64,000 bases of DNA from an uncultured Clostridia bacterium (GTDB lineage: Bacteria > Bacillota > Clostridia > Christensenellales > Aristaeellaceae). The notes beneath the pieces are model-generated. The model did not search any database and was not told where the DNA came from. It saw nothing but the letters and a program-made list of their open reading frames with translations. The stretch covers positions 65,801-129,800 of the forward strand of contig CAKURR010000004.1 in NCBI GenBank assembly GCA_934675735.1, in the 5' to 3' direction. Below are positions 23,767 through 31,468 of the stretch, piece after piece. Position 1 is the stretch's first letter. Every line of letters begins with the position of its first letter. A program made the translations under genes and the position numbers.

Positions 23767-25563
23767 ATGGAAGAAAAGCAAAAGAAGGAGAGCTTTCGCA
23801 AAAAGGCGGGGCTGCTGCTGCATCATTTGAGGCCCGCGGCGTCCGCGTTTGCGCTGGGCATCGGCGCGTCGCTGGCGGCCACGCTGCTGCGAACGCTCTT
23901 TACGCAAATCATTCGTTTTACCGTTGACCACGCGCTGCTGGGCGAAACACAGGGGCTTCCCGCGTTTTTGCCGGATGCGCCCGCAGGGCAGATTCTCGTC
24001 TGGTGCGCGGCGGCCGCGGCGGCGGTCGCGCTGCTGGAATTCGGCGCGGGCTTTGTGCAGGATTCCAACCTGCCCAAAGGCTCGGAGCGGTTCGTCAAGT
24101 CGCTCCGCGACGCGCTCTACGGCCATATCCAGCGCCTGCCGTACAGCTGGCATGTGCAGAACCCGACGGGCGATATCATCCAGCGCTGCACCTCCGACGT
24201 GGAGGTCGTCCGCAATTTTATCGCCGAACAGATGGTCGAGCTGCTCAGCACGACGTTCCTCATCGTCGTCTATATGGTCGCGATGTTCACGATGAACGTC
24301 AAAATCTCGCTGTTCGTGTTCGCGTTCATCCCCGTGATTGTCGGCTATTCGCTGGTGTTCTATAAGCGCATCTCCAAGGGCTATCAGAAGGCGGACGAGG
24401 CCGAGGGCGAGCTTTCCAGCGCCGTGCAGGAAAACATCACCGGCGTGCGCGTGGTGCGCGCGTTTGGCCGCGAGCGCGACGAACTGGAAAAATTCCGCAA
24501 AAAGAACAATAATTACGCCAACATCTGGATGAAGCTCGGCGATATGATGACCGTGTTCTGGTCGCTGGGCGACGTGATGAGCATGGCGCAGGTGTTCGGC
24601 GTGGTCGCCATCGGCGTGCACCTGTGCGTGCGGGGCGAAATCACGCTGGGCACGTATCTCGCCTTCGTCAGCTATACGCGTCAGCTGACGTGGCCCGTGC
24701 GCGCGCTCGGGCGCACCCTGTCGGAGATGAGCAAGGCGGGCGTTTCCATCGACCGTCTGCTGTATATTCTGGGTGCCGAGCAGGAGAAAAGCCCCGAAAA
24801 GCCGCTGGCGGCCAATCTTTCCGGCGATATCCGCTTTGAGCATGTCAGCTTCGCCTATGAGCAGAAAAAGGTGCTTCGCGACGTGAGCTTCACCGTCAAG
24901 GGCGGCACGACGCTTGGCGTGCTCGGCGAAACGGGCAGCGGCAAGAGCACCATCGCGCTGCTGCTCTCGCGGCTGTATGACCCGAGCGAGGGCCGAATCA
25001 CCATCGGCGGCGTGAACGTGAAAGACATGGAGCAGGGCGAGCTGCGCCGCGGCGTGGGTGTCGTGCTCCAGGAGCCGTTTCTGTTTTCCAGAACGGTGGC
25101 GGAAAACATCGCCATCACCCGCGAAAACGTGAGCCAAGCCGAAATCGAGCAGGCCGCGAAGGAGGCCTGCCTGCACGATTCGATTGAGAGCTTCCAATCC
25201 GGTTACGAAACGGTGGTTGGCGAGCGCGGCGTGACCCTCTCCGGCGGCCAGAAGCAGCGAACCGCCATCGCGCGGACGCTGCTGGAGCACGCGCCGATTA
25301 TGGTCTTTGACGACGCGCTTTCCGCCGTGGACGCAAAAACGGACGAGGCCATCCGCGGCAAGCTGCGCGAAGCGGCGGGCGGTTCGACGATGATTCTCAT
25401 CGCGCACCGCGTCGCCACGCTGATGCAGGCCGACCAAATCATCGTGCTCAGGGACGGACAGATTATCGAGCAGGGCGCGCCGCCGGAGCTGCTGAACCAA
25501 AACGGCGTGTTTGCGCACACGGCGCGGATGCAGTCCGCCGAGGGAGAGGAGGAAGCCGAATGA
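23767..25563 (+). CDS. ABC exporter half-transporter, subunit with non-canonical Walker B
   Basis: This 598-residue protein has an N-terminal six-helix type I exporter domain (about 20-320) and a C-terminal nucleotide-binding domain with Walker A GETGSGKST, signature LSGGQKQR, and Walker B IMVFDDALSAVD. Asp replaces the catalytic Glu after Walker B. In heterodimeric exporters (TM287/288, BmrCD type) this marks the subunit contributing to the degenerate ATP site, and the next gene provides the matching half. The substrate is unknown; multidrug or peptide export is typical. ATG 23767 has AAAGGAG upstream. The stop overlaps the next start. Confidence 0.9.
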   Translation: MEEKQKKESFRKKAGLLLHHLRPAASAFALGIGASLAATLLRTLFTQIIRFTVDHALLGETQGLPAFLPDAPAGQILVWCAAAAAAVALLEFGAGFVQDSNLPKGSERFVKSLRDALYGHIQRLPYSWHVQNPTGDIIQRCTSDVEVVRNFIAEQMVELLSTTFLIVVYMVAMFTMNVKISLFVFAFIPVIVGYSLVFYKRISKGYQKADEAEGELSSAVQENITGVRVVRAFGRERDELEKFRKKNNNYANIWMKLGDMMTVFWSLGDVMSMAQVFGVVAIGVHLCVRGEITLGTYLAFVSYTRQLTWPVRALGRTLSEMSKAGVSIDRLLYILGAEQEKSPEKPLAANLSGDIRFEHVSFAYEQKKVLRDVSFTVKGGTTLGVLGETGSGKSTIALLLSRLYDPSEGRITIGGVNVKDMEQGELRRGVGVVLQEPFLFSRTVAENIAITRENVSQAEIEQAAKEACLHDSIESFQSGYETVVGERGVTLSGGQKQRTAIARTLLEHAPIMVFDDALSAVDAKTDEAIRGKLREAAGGSTMILIAHRVATLMQADQIIVLRDGQIIEQGAPPELLNQNGVFAHTARMQSAEGEEEAE

Positions 25564-27371
25564 GCGATATGAAAAAAGGCGAAAAGCGCGCGGCTTTCTC
25601 GCTTGCGCCGTGGAAGCAGCTTTGGCAGAGCATTCGTCAGCACCGTGTGCGGCTGGCTGTGGCCATCGGCAGCAACCTGCTGCTTGCCGTGGCGGATTTT
25701 TACATCCCGCTGCTGCAAAGCAAGGTCGTGGACCGCTTCATTCTGGCGGGCACGACGGCGGGTTTCGGGGGTTACGCCGCGCAGTATATCGGCGTCTGCC
25801 TGTTTGAAATCGCGATGCTGCTTGTCTATTTCAAGGCGTGCATGGGGCTGGAAATGCTCTCCGGCCGCGACATGAAGGAGGCTTGCTTTGTCAACCTGCA
25901 AAGGCTGAGTCTGGATTATTACAATGTGACCAGCGCGGGGCATATGCTCTCGCGCGTGATGAGCGACACCGACCGCATCGCGACGTGTCTGGCGTGGGTT
26001 CTGCCGGATATCCTTTGGGGCTTTGCGTACATCTTCGGCGTGATGGGCGTGATGCTCTCGATGTCGCCGAGTCTGGCGATGACGATTATCGTCATCGCGC
26101 CGATTGTCACCGCGCTGACGGTGTATTTTCAGAAAAAGCTGATTGCGCTCAACCGCGAGGTGCGCGCCCAGCACTCGAAAATCACCGGCAGCTACAACGA
26201 AGGCATCATGGGCGCGAAAACCAGCAAAACCCTGGCGCTGGAGGGCCGCCTGACCGATGAATTTGAGCAGACGACCGCCCGCGCGGCCAAAGCCGGCATT
26301 CTGCACGGGCGCATGCGCGCGATTTACGTGCCGCTGATTGTGCTCTGCGGCACGCTGGCGGCCAGCGCAACGCTGCTGCGCGGCGGCAATATGGCGCTGA
26401 AGGGCACGCTGAGCATCGGCGTGCTGAGCGCGTTTATGACCTATGCGCTCAGCCTCTTCCAGACTTTCCGCCAGCAGGCGGCGCGCATCTCTCAGCTGAT
26501 TTCGCTTCAGGCGAACGTGGAGCGCGTGGTCGATTTGATTGACGAAAAGCCCACCGTGCAGGACAGCCCCGAGGTCGAGGCGAAATACGGCGACTGCTTT
26601 AGCCCCAAAAAGGAAAACTGGGAGGAAATGCGCGGCGAAATCGACTTTGACGACGTATCCTTCACCTATCCGGACGGCGGCGAAGAGGTGCTCACGCACT
26701 TTTCGCTGCACGTGCCCGCGGGCAGCACGGTCGCCATCGTCGGCGAGACGGGCGCGGGCAAGAGCACGCTGGTCAACCTCGTCTGCCGCTTCTTTGAGCC
26801 GACGGCGGGCCGCGTGCTCATCGACGGGCGCGACGCGCGCGAGCGCAGCCAGCTCTGGCTGCACAGCCACGTGGGCTATGTGCTGCAATCGCCGCACCTG
26901 TTCTCCGGCACGATTCGCGAAAACATCCGCTACGGCAAGCCGGACGCGACGGATGAGGAGGTCTGCGCGGCGGCGAAGGCGGTCAGCGCCGACCGCGTCG
27001 CGGCCAAGCTCGAACAGGGCTATGACACGGACGTGGGCGAGTGCGGCGACAAGCTCTCCACAGGCGAAAAGCAGCTCATTTCCTTCGCCCGCGCGGTTAT
27101 CGCCAAGCCGAAGATTTTCGTGCTCGACGAGGCCACCAGCTCCGTGGATACGGAAACCGAAATGCTGATTCAAAAGGCGACGCACACGCTGATGCAGGGC
27201 ACAACGTCGTTCGTCATCGCGCACAGGCTTTCGACCATCCGCCAGGCTGACGTGATTCTGGTCATCGACCACGGCAAAATCGTCGAGCAGGGCACGCACG
27301 AGAGCCTGCTCAAGGCGAACGGCGCCTATGCCGCGCTGTATCATACCCAGCTGAGCAGGCAGAAATCGTGA
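25560..27371 (+). CDS. ABC exporter half-transporter, subunit with canonical Walker B
   Basis: This 603-residue protein has six transmembrane helices (about 25-320) and a nucleotide-binding domain with Walker A GETGAGKST, a degenerate signature LSTGEKQL instead of LSGGQ, and a canonical Walker B IFVLDEATSSVD with catalytic Glu. The defects are complementary to those of the upstream subunit: this Walker B pairs with the good LSGGQ of the partner, and this poor signature pairs with the partner Asp site. That is the expected pattern of an asymmetric heterodimeric exporter. The start overlaps the previous stop (ATGA), fitting stoichiometric synthesis. Confidence 0.9.
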   Translation: MSDMKKGEKRAAFSLAPWKQLWQSIRQHRVRLAVAIGSNLLLAVADFYIPLLQSKVVDRFILAGTTAGFGGYAAQYIGVCLFEIAMLLVYFKACMGLEMLSGRDMKEACFVNLQRLSLDYYNVTSAGHMLSRVMSDTDRIATCLAWVLPDILWGFAYIFGVMGVMLSMSPSLAMTIIVIAPIVTALTVYFQKKLIALNREVRAQHSKITGSYNEGIMGAKTSKTLALEGRLTDEFEQTTARAAKAGILHGRMRAIYVPLIVLCGTLAASATLLRGGNMALKGTLSIGVLSAFMTYALSLFQTFRQQAARISQLISLQANVERVVDLIDEKPTVQDSPEVEAKYGDCFSPKKENWEEMRGEIDFDDVSFTYPDGGEEVLTHFSLHVPAGSTVAIVGETGAGKSTLVNLVCRFFEPTAGRVLIDGRDARERSQLWLHSHVGYVLQSPHLFSGTIRENIRYGKPDATDEEVCAAAKAVSADRVAAKLEQGYDTDVGECGDKLSTGEKQLISFARAVIAKPKIFVLDEATSSVDTETEMLIQKATHTLMQGTTSFVIAHRLSTIRQADVILVIDHGKIVEQGTHESLLKANGAYAALYHTQLSRQKS

Positions 27372-27380
27372 TTTTCCGTC

Positions 27381-27409
27381 TTGACTTTTTCCCGCGTGTG
27401 GTTTATACT
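27381..27409 (+). promoter_or_regulatory. Promoter of the thrS T-box leader
   Basis: TTGACT (27381-27386) and TATACT (27404-27409) with 17-bp spacing, ten bases after the ABC gene stop. Confidence 0.8.
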
Positions 27410-27410
27410 G

Positions 27411-27628
27411 TGCTCACTTGAGATGACAAAGAAGAGTAACCCCATCGCAAAGCCTCAAGAGAGACGCGCCACAGGCTGCAAGCGCGTCGGCGGCGCGCGG
27501 GGCGAAAACCACCTTTCGATTAAGCCGCGCGGCGCGCGATACAGCGCCAAAGAGAACCAATCAGGGTGGAACCACGGGCCAGATTTTTTCGCTCGTCCCT
27601 CAGCAAACGCGAGGGACGAGCGTTTTTT
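27411..27628 (+). ncRNA. T-box riboswitch leader of thrS
   Basis: The leader contains the T-box sequence AGGGTGGAACCACGG (about 27563-27577), which in the antiterminator binds the acceptor end of uncharged tRNA. It is followed by a strong terminator, GCTCGTCCCT/AGGGACGAGC (27591-27600 with 27612-27621) and T6. The 5' part from 27418 contains the purine-rich stretch typical of stem I (GATGACAAAGAAGAGTA). The specifier loop should expose a Thr codon, but I could not fix its position by eye. Uncharged tRNA-Thr would favour read-through into thrS. Confidence 0.92.
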
Positions 27629-27675
27629 GATTCGTCCCAATCGCTCCCAATTTCAAAGAAGAGGAGAAGATCATC

Positions 27676-29439
27676 ATGAAGGTTATTTACAACGACGGCC
27701 ATGTCGCCGAGTGCCCCGAGGACGAGGAGCTGCACGTCATCCGCCACACGGCGGCGCATATTCTCGCTCAGGCGGTCAAGCGCCTGTATCCGGACGCGCA
27801 TTTCGCCTACGGCCCGGCGACCGAGAAGGGCTTCTATTATGACGTCGATTTGGGCGACAAGAAGCTCTCCGACGAGGATTTGCCCGCGATTGAGGCGGAA
27901 ATGGCGAAAATCGTCAAGGAAAATCTGCCGATTAAGCCATTCGTGCTCAGCCGCGAGGAGGCCGTCAAGCTCATGCAGGAGCGCGGCGAGACGTATAAGG
28001 TCGAGCATATCGGCGACCTGCCGGAGGACGCGGTGCTCAGCTTCTATCAGCAGGGCGAATACATCGACATGTGCGTCGGCCCGCACCTGACCTATACCAA
28101 GGGCCTCAAGGCGTTCAAGCTGACCCAGCTTTCCGGCGCGTATTGGAAAAACGATAAGAACAACATCATGCTCACCCGCATCGGCGGCACGGCGTTCCGC
28201 ACCCGCGAGGAGCTGGAGGAATACAACAAGCTGATGGAGGAGGCCGCCCGCCGCGACCATCGCCGCATCGGTAAGGAAATGAACCTGTTCATGCTCTGCG
28301 ACGAGGGTCCGGGCTTCCCGTTCTTCCTCCCCAAGGGCATGGCGCTCAAGAACGCGCTCATCGATTACTGGCGCGATATCCACTATAAGGCGAACTACGT
28401 CGAGGTTTCCACGCCGCTGATTATGAACCGCCACCTGTGGGAGACGAGCGGCCACTGGGACCACTACAAGGATAACATGTACGCCACCAAGATTGACGGC
28501 GAGGATTACTGCATCAAGCCGATGAACTGCCCGGGCGGCGTGATGGTTTACCGCAGCCAGCCGCACTCCTATCGCGAGCTGCCGCTGCGCGTGGGCGAGC
28601 TGGGCCTTGTCCACCGCCACGAGCTGAAGGGCGCGCTGCACGGCCTGTTCCGCGTGCGCTGCTTCACGCAGGATGATGCGCACATCTTCATGCGCCCCGA
28701 CCAAATTACCGACGAAATCATCGGCGTGGTGGGCCTCATCAATCAGGTGTACAGCAAGTTCGGCTTTGATTACTTTGTCGAGCTTTCCACCCGTCCGGAA
28801 AACAGCATGGGCAGCGACGAGGATTGGGAGGCCGCGACCAACGGCCTGATTAAGGCCCTTGAGAAGCTGAACATGCCGTATATCGTCAACGAAGGCGACG
28901 GCGCATTCTACGGCCCGAAGATTGACTTCCATCTGCGCGACAGCCTCGGACGCACCTGGCAGTGCGGCACGATTCAGCTCGACTTCCAGATGCCGCTCAA
29001 CTTCGGTCTGGAGTATATCGCCGAGGACGGCAGCCGCCAGCGCCCGATTATGATTCACCGTGTGTGCTTCGGCTCCATCGAGCGCTTCATCGGCATTCTG
29101 ACCGAGCATTTCGCGGGCAAGTTCCCGACGTGGCTCGCGCCGACGCAGGTCAAGGTTCTGCCGGTTTCCGACAAGAGCATGGACTATGCGAAGGAGGTCT
29201 ACGAGGCCCTGCGCGAGAAGATGGTTCGCTGCGAGCTGGATACCCGCAACGAGAAAATCGGCTACAAGATTCGCGAGGCCCGTCAGGTGGACCGCGTGCC
29301 GTATATGCTGATTATCGGCGCGAAGGAAGTGGAGACCAACACCGTCTCCGTCCGCGACCGCGACACCGACCAGACCGTGACCATGAAGCTCGACGAGTTC
29401 ATGGAGAAGCTCTGCAAGGAGATTAAGGAGAGGGCGTAA
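27676..29439 (+). CDS. thrS: Threonine--tRNA ligase, form without the N-terminal TGS domain
   Basis: The enzyme charges tRNA-Thr. The 587-residue protein starts almost directly with the editing (N2) domain: the HxxxH zinc/editing motif is at His24 and His28 (RHTAAHILAQ). The class II catalytic core has motif 2 in LKGALHGLFRVRCFTQDDAH and motif 3 in HRVCFGSIERF. An HGTP anticodon-binding domain ends the protein. Typical ThrRS is about 640 residues because of a 60-residue TGS domain, absent here. ATG 27676 has GAGGAGAAG upstream, and there is no room for more coding sequence after the T-box terminator, so the absence is real. It is controlled by the T-box. Confidence 0.95.
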   Translation: MKVIYNDGHVAECPEDEELHVIRHTAAHILAQAVKRLYPDAHFAYGPATEKGFYYDVDLGDKKLSDEDLPAIEAEMAKIVKENLPIKPFVLSREEAVKLMQERGETYKVEHIGDLPEDAVLSFYQQGEYIDMCVGPHLTYTKGLKAFKLTQLSGAYWKNDKNNIMLTRIGGTAFRTREELEEYNKLMEEAARRDHRRIGKEMNLFMLCDEGPGFPFFLPKGMALKNALIDYWRDIHYKANYVEVSTPLIMNRHLWETSGHWDHYKDNMYATKIDGEDYCIKPMNCPGGVMVYRSQPHSYRELPLRVGELGLVHRHELKGALHGLFRVRCFTQDDAHIFMRPDQITDEIIGVVGLINQVYSKFGFDYFVELSTRPENSMGSDEDWEAATNGLIKALEKLNMPYIVNEGDGAFYGPKIDFHLRDSLGRTWQCGTIQLDFQMPLNFGLEYIAEDGSRQRPIMIHRVCFGSIERFIGILTEHFAGKFPTWLAPTQVKVLPVSDKSMDYAKEVYEALREKMVRCELDTRNEKIGYKIREARQVDRVPYMLIIGAKEVETNTVSVRDRDTDQTVTMKLDEFMEKLCKEIKERA

Positions 29440-29467
29440 GCCGGTCTCCAAACAACCGGATATACAG

Positions 29468-29497
29468 AAAGAACCGCCGTGATGGCGGTTCTTTCAG
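29468..29497 (+). terminator. Intrinsic terminator of thrS
   Basis: Perfect 11-bp stem AAAGAACCGCC/GGCGGTTCTTT with loop GTGAT. An identical hairpin recurs at 29619. Confidence 0.85.
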
Positions 29498-29511
29498 ACT
29501 GTAGACAAAAA

Positions 29512-29542
29512 GCTATTCTCCCCCCGAAGGGGGGAGAATAGC
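29512..29542. repeat. Perfect palindrome with 14-base arms between two terminator copies
   Basis: GCTATTCTCCCCCC, loop GAA, and its exact reverse complement. It lies inside a segment bracketed by identical copies of the thrS terminator hairpin (29468-29494 and 29619-29645). The rest of the segment has no coding potential. Confidence 0.75.
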
Positions 29543-29618
29543 CCTTTCCGCAAATGAAAGAATAGCTGAATTTCTTGATTTTGCTATTCAAGCCAAGTTT
29601 GCTTATGTCAACAAGCTG

Positions 29619-29646
29619 AAAGAACCGCCGTGATGGCGGTTCTTTT
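29619..29646 (+). terminator. Second copy of the thrS terminator hairpin
   Basis: The same 27-base hairpin as at 29468, here followed by TTTTTG, which makes it the stronger terminator of the two. Confidence 0.8.
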
Positions 29647-29693
29647 TGTGTAGCTATGAATAAGCAAAAAACAAATTCTGCATAAAGAGCGAG

Positions 29694-29717
29694 CGGACGC
29701 GCAATGCGCGCCCCTAC
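29694..29717. repeat. Short dispersed GC-rich palindromic repeat, copy 3
   Basis: CGGACGCGCAATGCGCGCCC followed by CTAC, the same as at 22087. Confidence 0.7.
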
Positions 29718-29885
29718 AGCGGGTGGTTGTTTTTCGAATTGTTTAATTTTCGGATTGCTCATTTGTGGGTATAACATTTTCCGGCGTGTCGGCGTCAGAT
29801 AGCTTCTCGACATTTTTTCAGCGTAAAAAGTGTGGCTGCATCTCGAAAAAATCGCTGCATATTTTGCGATTCTTGTTGGAGAACG
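29718..29885. other. Intergenic stretch without recognisable features
   Basis: AT-richer spacer between the convergent ends of the thrS and solute-binding protein transcripts. I see no gene, no strong hairpin with a T-run, and no promoter that I could support. Confidence 0.5.
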
Positions 29886-31457
29886 TCAATTCCCGTAACT
29901 CTCGATACCGCGCAGCATCTCCAATTCGCGCACGTCGCGCACATCGGTGAACGTCTCGCGGGAGAGCAGCACGGCCGAGCGCCAATACAGACAGATATAC
30001 GGCTGGTCCTGTTCGAACTGGTCTTGAATGAGCCGCATCGCGTTTTGATAGCTGTCGGCGGTGTAGCTCTTGCGCAGCTGGGTGATGAGGTCGTTCATAT
30101 CGGTGGAGCGGTAGCGTGTGTAGTTGCAGCTGGCGGTTGAGGTCAGCGTGAAGCCCGGGTCGGGGCAGACGTCAAAGTTCAAGCCGCATAAGGCGAGGGA
30201 ATAGTCGCCGCTGACGAGCTTGGTTTGCACGTCGGCGCGCGACCACGTGGCTACGTAGGCGGGAATGCCGACGGCGGCCAGCTGAGAGACGATTTTGTTG
30301 GCGGCGTTGGTGCGCGCGGTCGAGCCCGGCTCGTCGTAGACGAGGATGCGCAGGTTTTCCATCTTCTTGCCGTCCTTATAGCGGTTGCCGTCGTCGGCGA
30401 GCTTATAACCCGCGCTGTCCAGCAGCGAGGCGGCCATCAGCGGGTCGTAGATATCGCGGATGGTGGATTCGTTGGAGAGCCATGTGCCCGAAGGAATCGG
30501 GGTATAGGCGACGGTCGCCATGTTCTGATAGGCGGAGGAAATCAGCTCGCTTCGGTTGATGGCGTAGGCAATGGCCTGCCGCAGCAGGTTCTGCCCGTTG
30601 TCGTCGCTCTTGAAATCCTTATACGCGCGGTTGACGAGCAGCACCTCGAGCTGACGGGTGCGCGCGCTGATGGAAAAGGTATTGAGCGAGCCGCTGTAAC
30701 GCGACGCGTTGATGGAGCGCGTCATGGCGATATCGACGCTCTGCGTGTCGAAGGCGTTGAGCGCCTGTTCCGCCGTTTCATAAATGCCGGCGCGGATATA
30801 GCGCACCTGCGGCGGGCGGTTCCACCAGGAATCGTTGGCCGTCAGCCAGATGGCGCTGCCCTGCTCGTAGCCGTCGTATTTATACGGGCCCGTGCCCGCG
30901 GGCATGTCGCTTGCTACCTGAGAGACGGGCAGGATGGGGAAGGTCAGCGCGTAGAGCGAGCCGTAGCTGCCGCGGCGAAGGGTAAAGACGACGGTGTAAT
31001 CGTCCGTGGCTTCCCACGAGCGGATGGAGTAGAATGTGGAGTAATACAGGCCGCGCTCGTCCACGGGCGTTTCGGAATCGAGGTTGTCGTCAAAGCCGGA
31101 AAGCTCGAACATGTAATCGAGCGTGGCGATGACGTCCGCGCTGGTCAGCGCTTCGCCGTTGTGGAAGGTGACGTCCTGCCGAAGCGTGACCTGCAATTTG
31201 CGCCCGTCGTTGGAAAAGCTGTACGCATAGGCCAGCTTGGGCTGGGGCTGGGCGTTGTCGTCCATTTCAAACAGCCCCTCGTAAACGAGGTTCAGCAGGC
31301 TGACCACGTCGCGCTGGTTGAGCTCCAGCGGGCGGAGCGCCAGATGGTCGTCCGCCACAACGGCGACGGAAAGAGACGAGGACGCGGCCAGACCGGCGGC
31401 GGGCAGAGCCAGCAACACGCAGGCCAGAAGCAGCGCGGCAAAACGGGAAATGCGCAT
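29886..31457 (-). CDS. Extracellular solute-binding protein, peptide/oligopeptide ABC type (family 5)
   Basis: The 523-residue protein starts with a Sec signal peptide (MRISRFAALLLACVLLALPA, cleavage likely near AGLAA-SS). It has the SBP_bac_5 pattern: LVYEGLFEMDDNAQPQPKLA, LRQDVTFHNGEALTSADV, GTGPYKYDGYEQG, and LLRQAIAYAINR. Such proteins bind peptides, nickel or heme outside the cell for an ABC importer, but no permease or ATPase is adjacent. The signal sequence contains LLAC, but it is too close to the N-terminus to be a convincing lipobox. ATG 31457 is 11 bases after the stop of the CoaE-transglycosylase gene, so it is in the polA transcript. Its link to those genes is unexplained. Confidence 0.85.
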   Translation of the reverse strand: MRISRFAALLLACVLLALPAAGLAASSSLSVAVVADDHLALRPLELNQRDVVSLLNLVYEGLFEMDDNAQPQPKLAYAYSFSNDGRKLQVTLRQDVTFHNGEALTSADVIATLDYMFELSGFDDNLDSETPVDERGLYYSTFYSIRSWEATDDYTVVFTLRRGSYGSLYALTFPILPVSQVASDMPAGTGPYKYDGYEQGSAIWLTANDSWWNRPPQVRYIRAGIYETAEQALNAFDTQSVDIAMTRSINASRYSGSLNTFSISARTRQLEVLLVNRAYKDFKSDDNGQNLLRQAIAYAINRSELISSAYQNMATVAYTPIPSGTWLSNESTIRDIYDPLMAASLLDSAGYKLADDGNRYKDGKKMENLRILVYDEPGSTARTNAANKIVSQLAAVGIPAYVATWSRADVQTKLVSGDYSLALCGLNFDVCPDPGFTLTSTASCNYTRYRSTDMNDLITQLRKSYTADSYQNAMRLIQDQFEQDQPYICLYWRSAVLLSRETFTDVRDVRELEMLRGIESYGN

Positions 31458-31468
31458 GAAAAAACTCC

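Noticed and set aside
23594..23927. Open frames upstream of the ABC exporter genes
   Set aside because: They read through hairpins of a repeat element and overlap the exporter start in another frame.
27381..27842. Open frame across the T-box leader and start of thrS
   Set aside because: It overlaps a structured regulatory RNA with promoter, T-box sequence and terminator, and runs out of frame into thrS.
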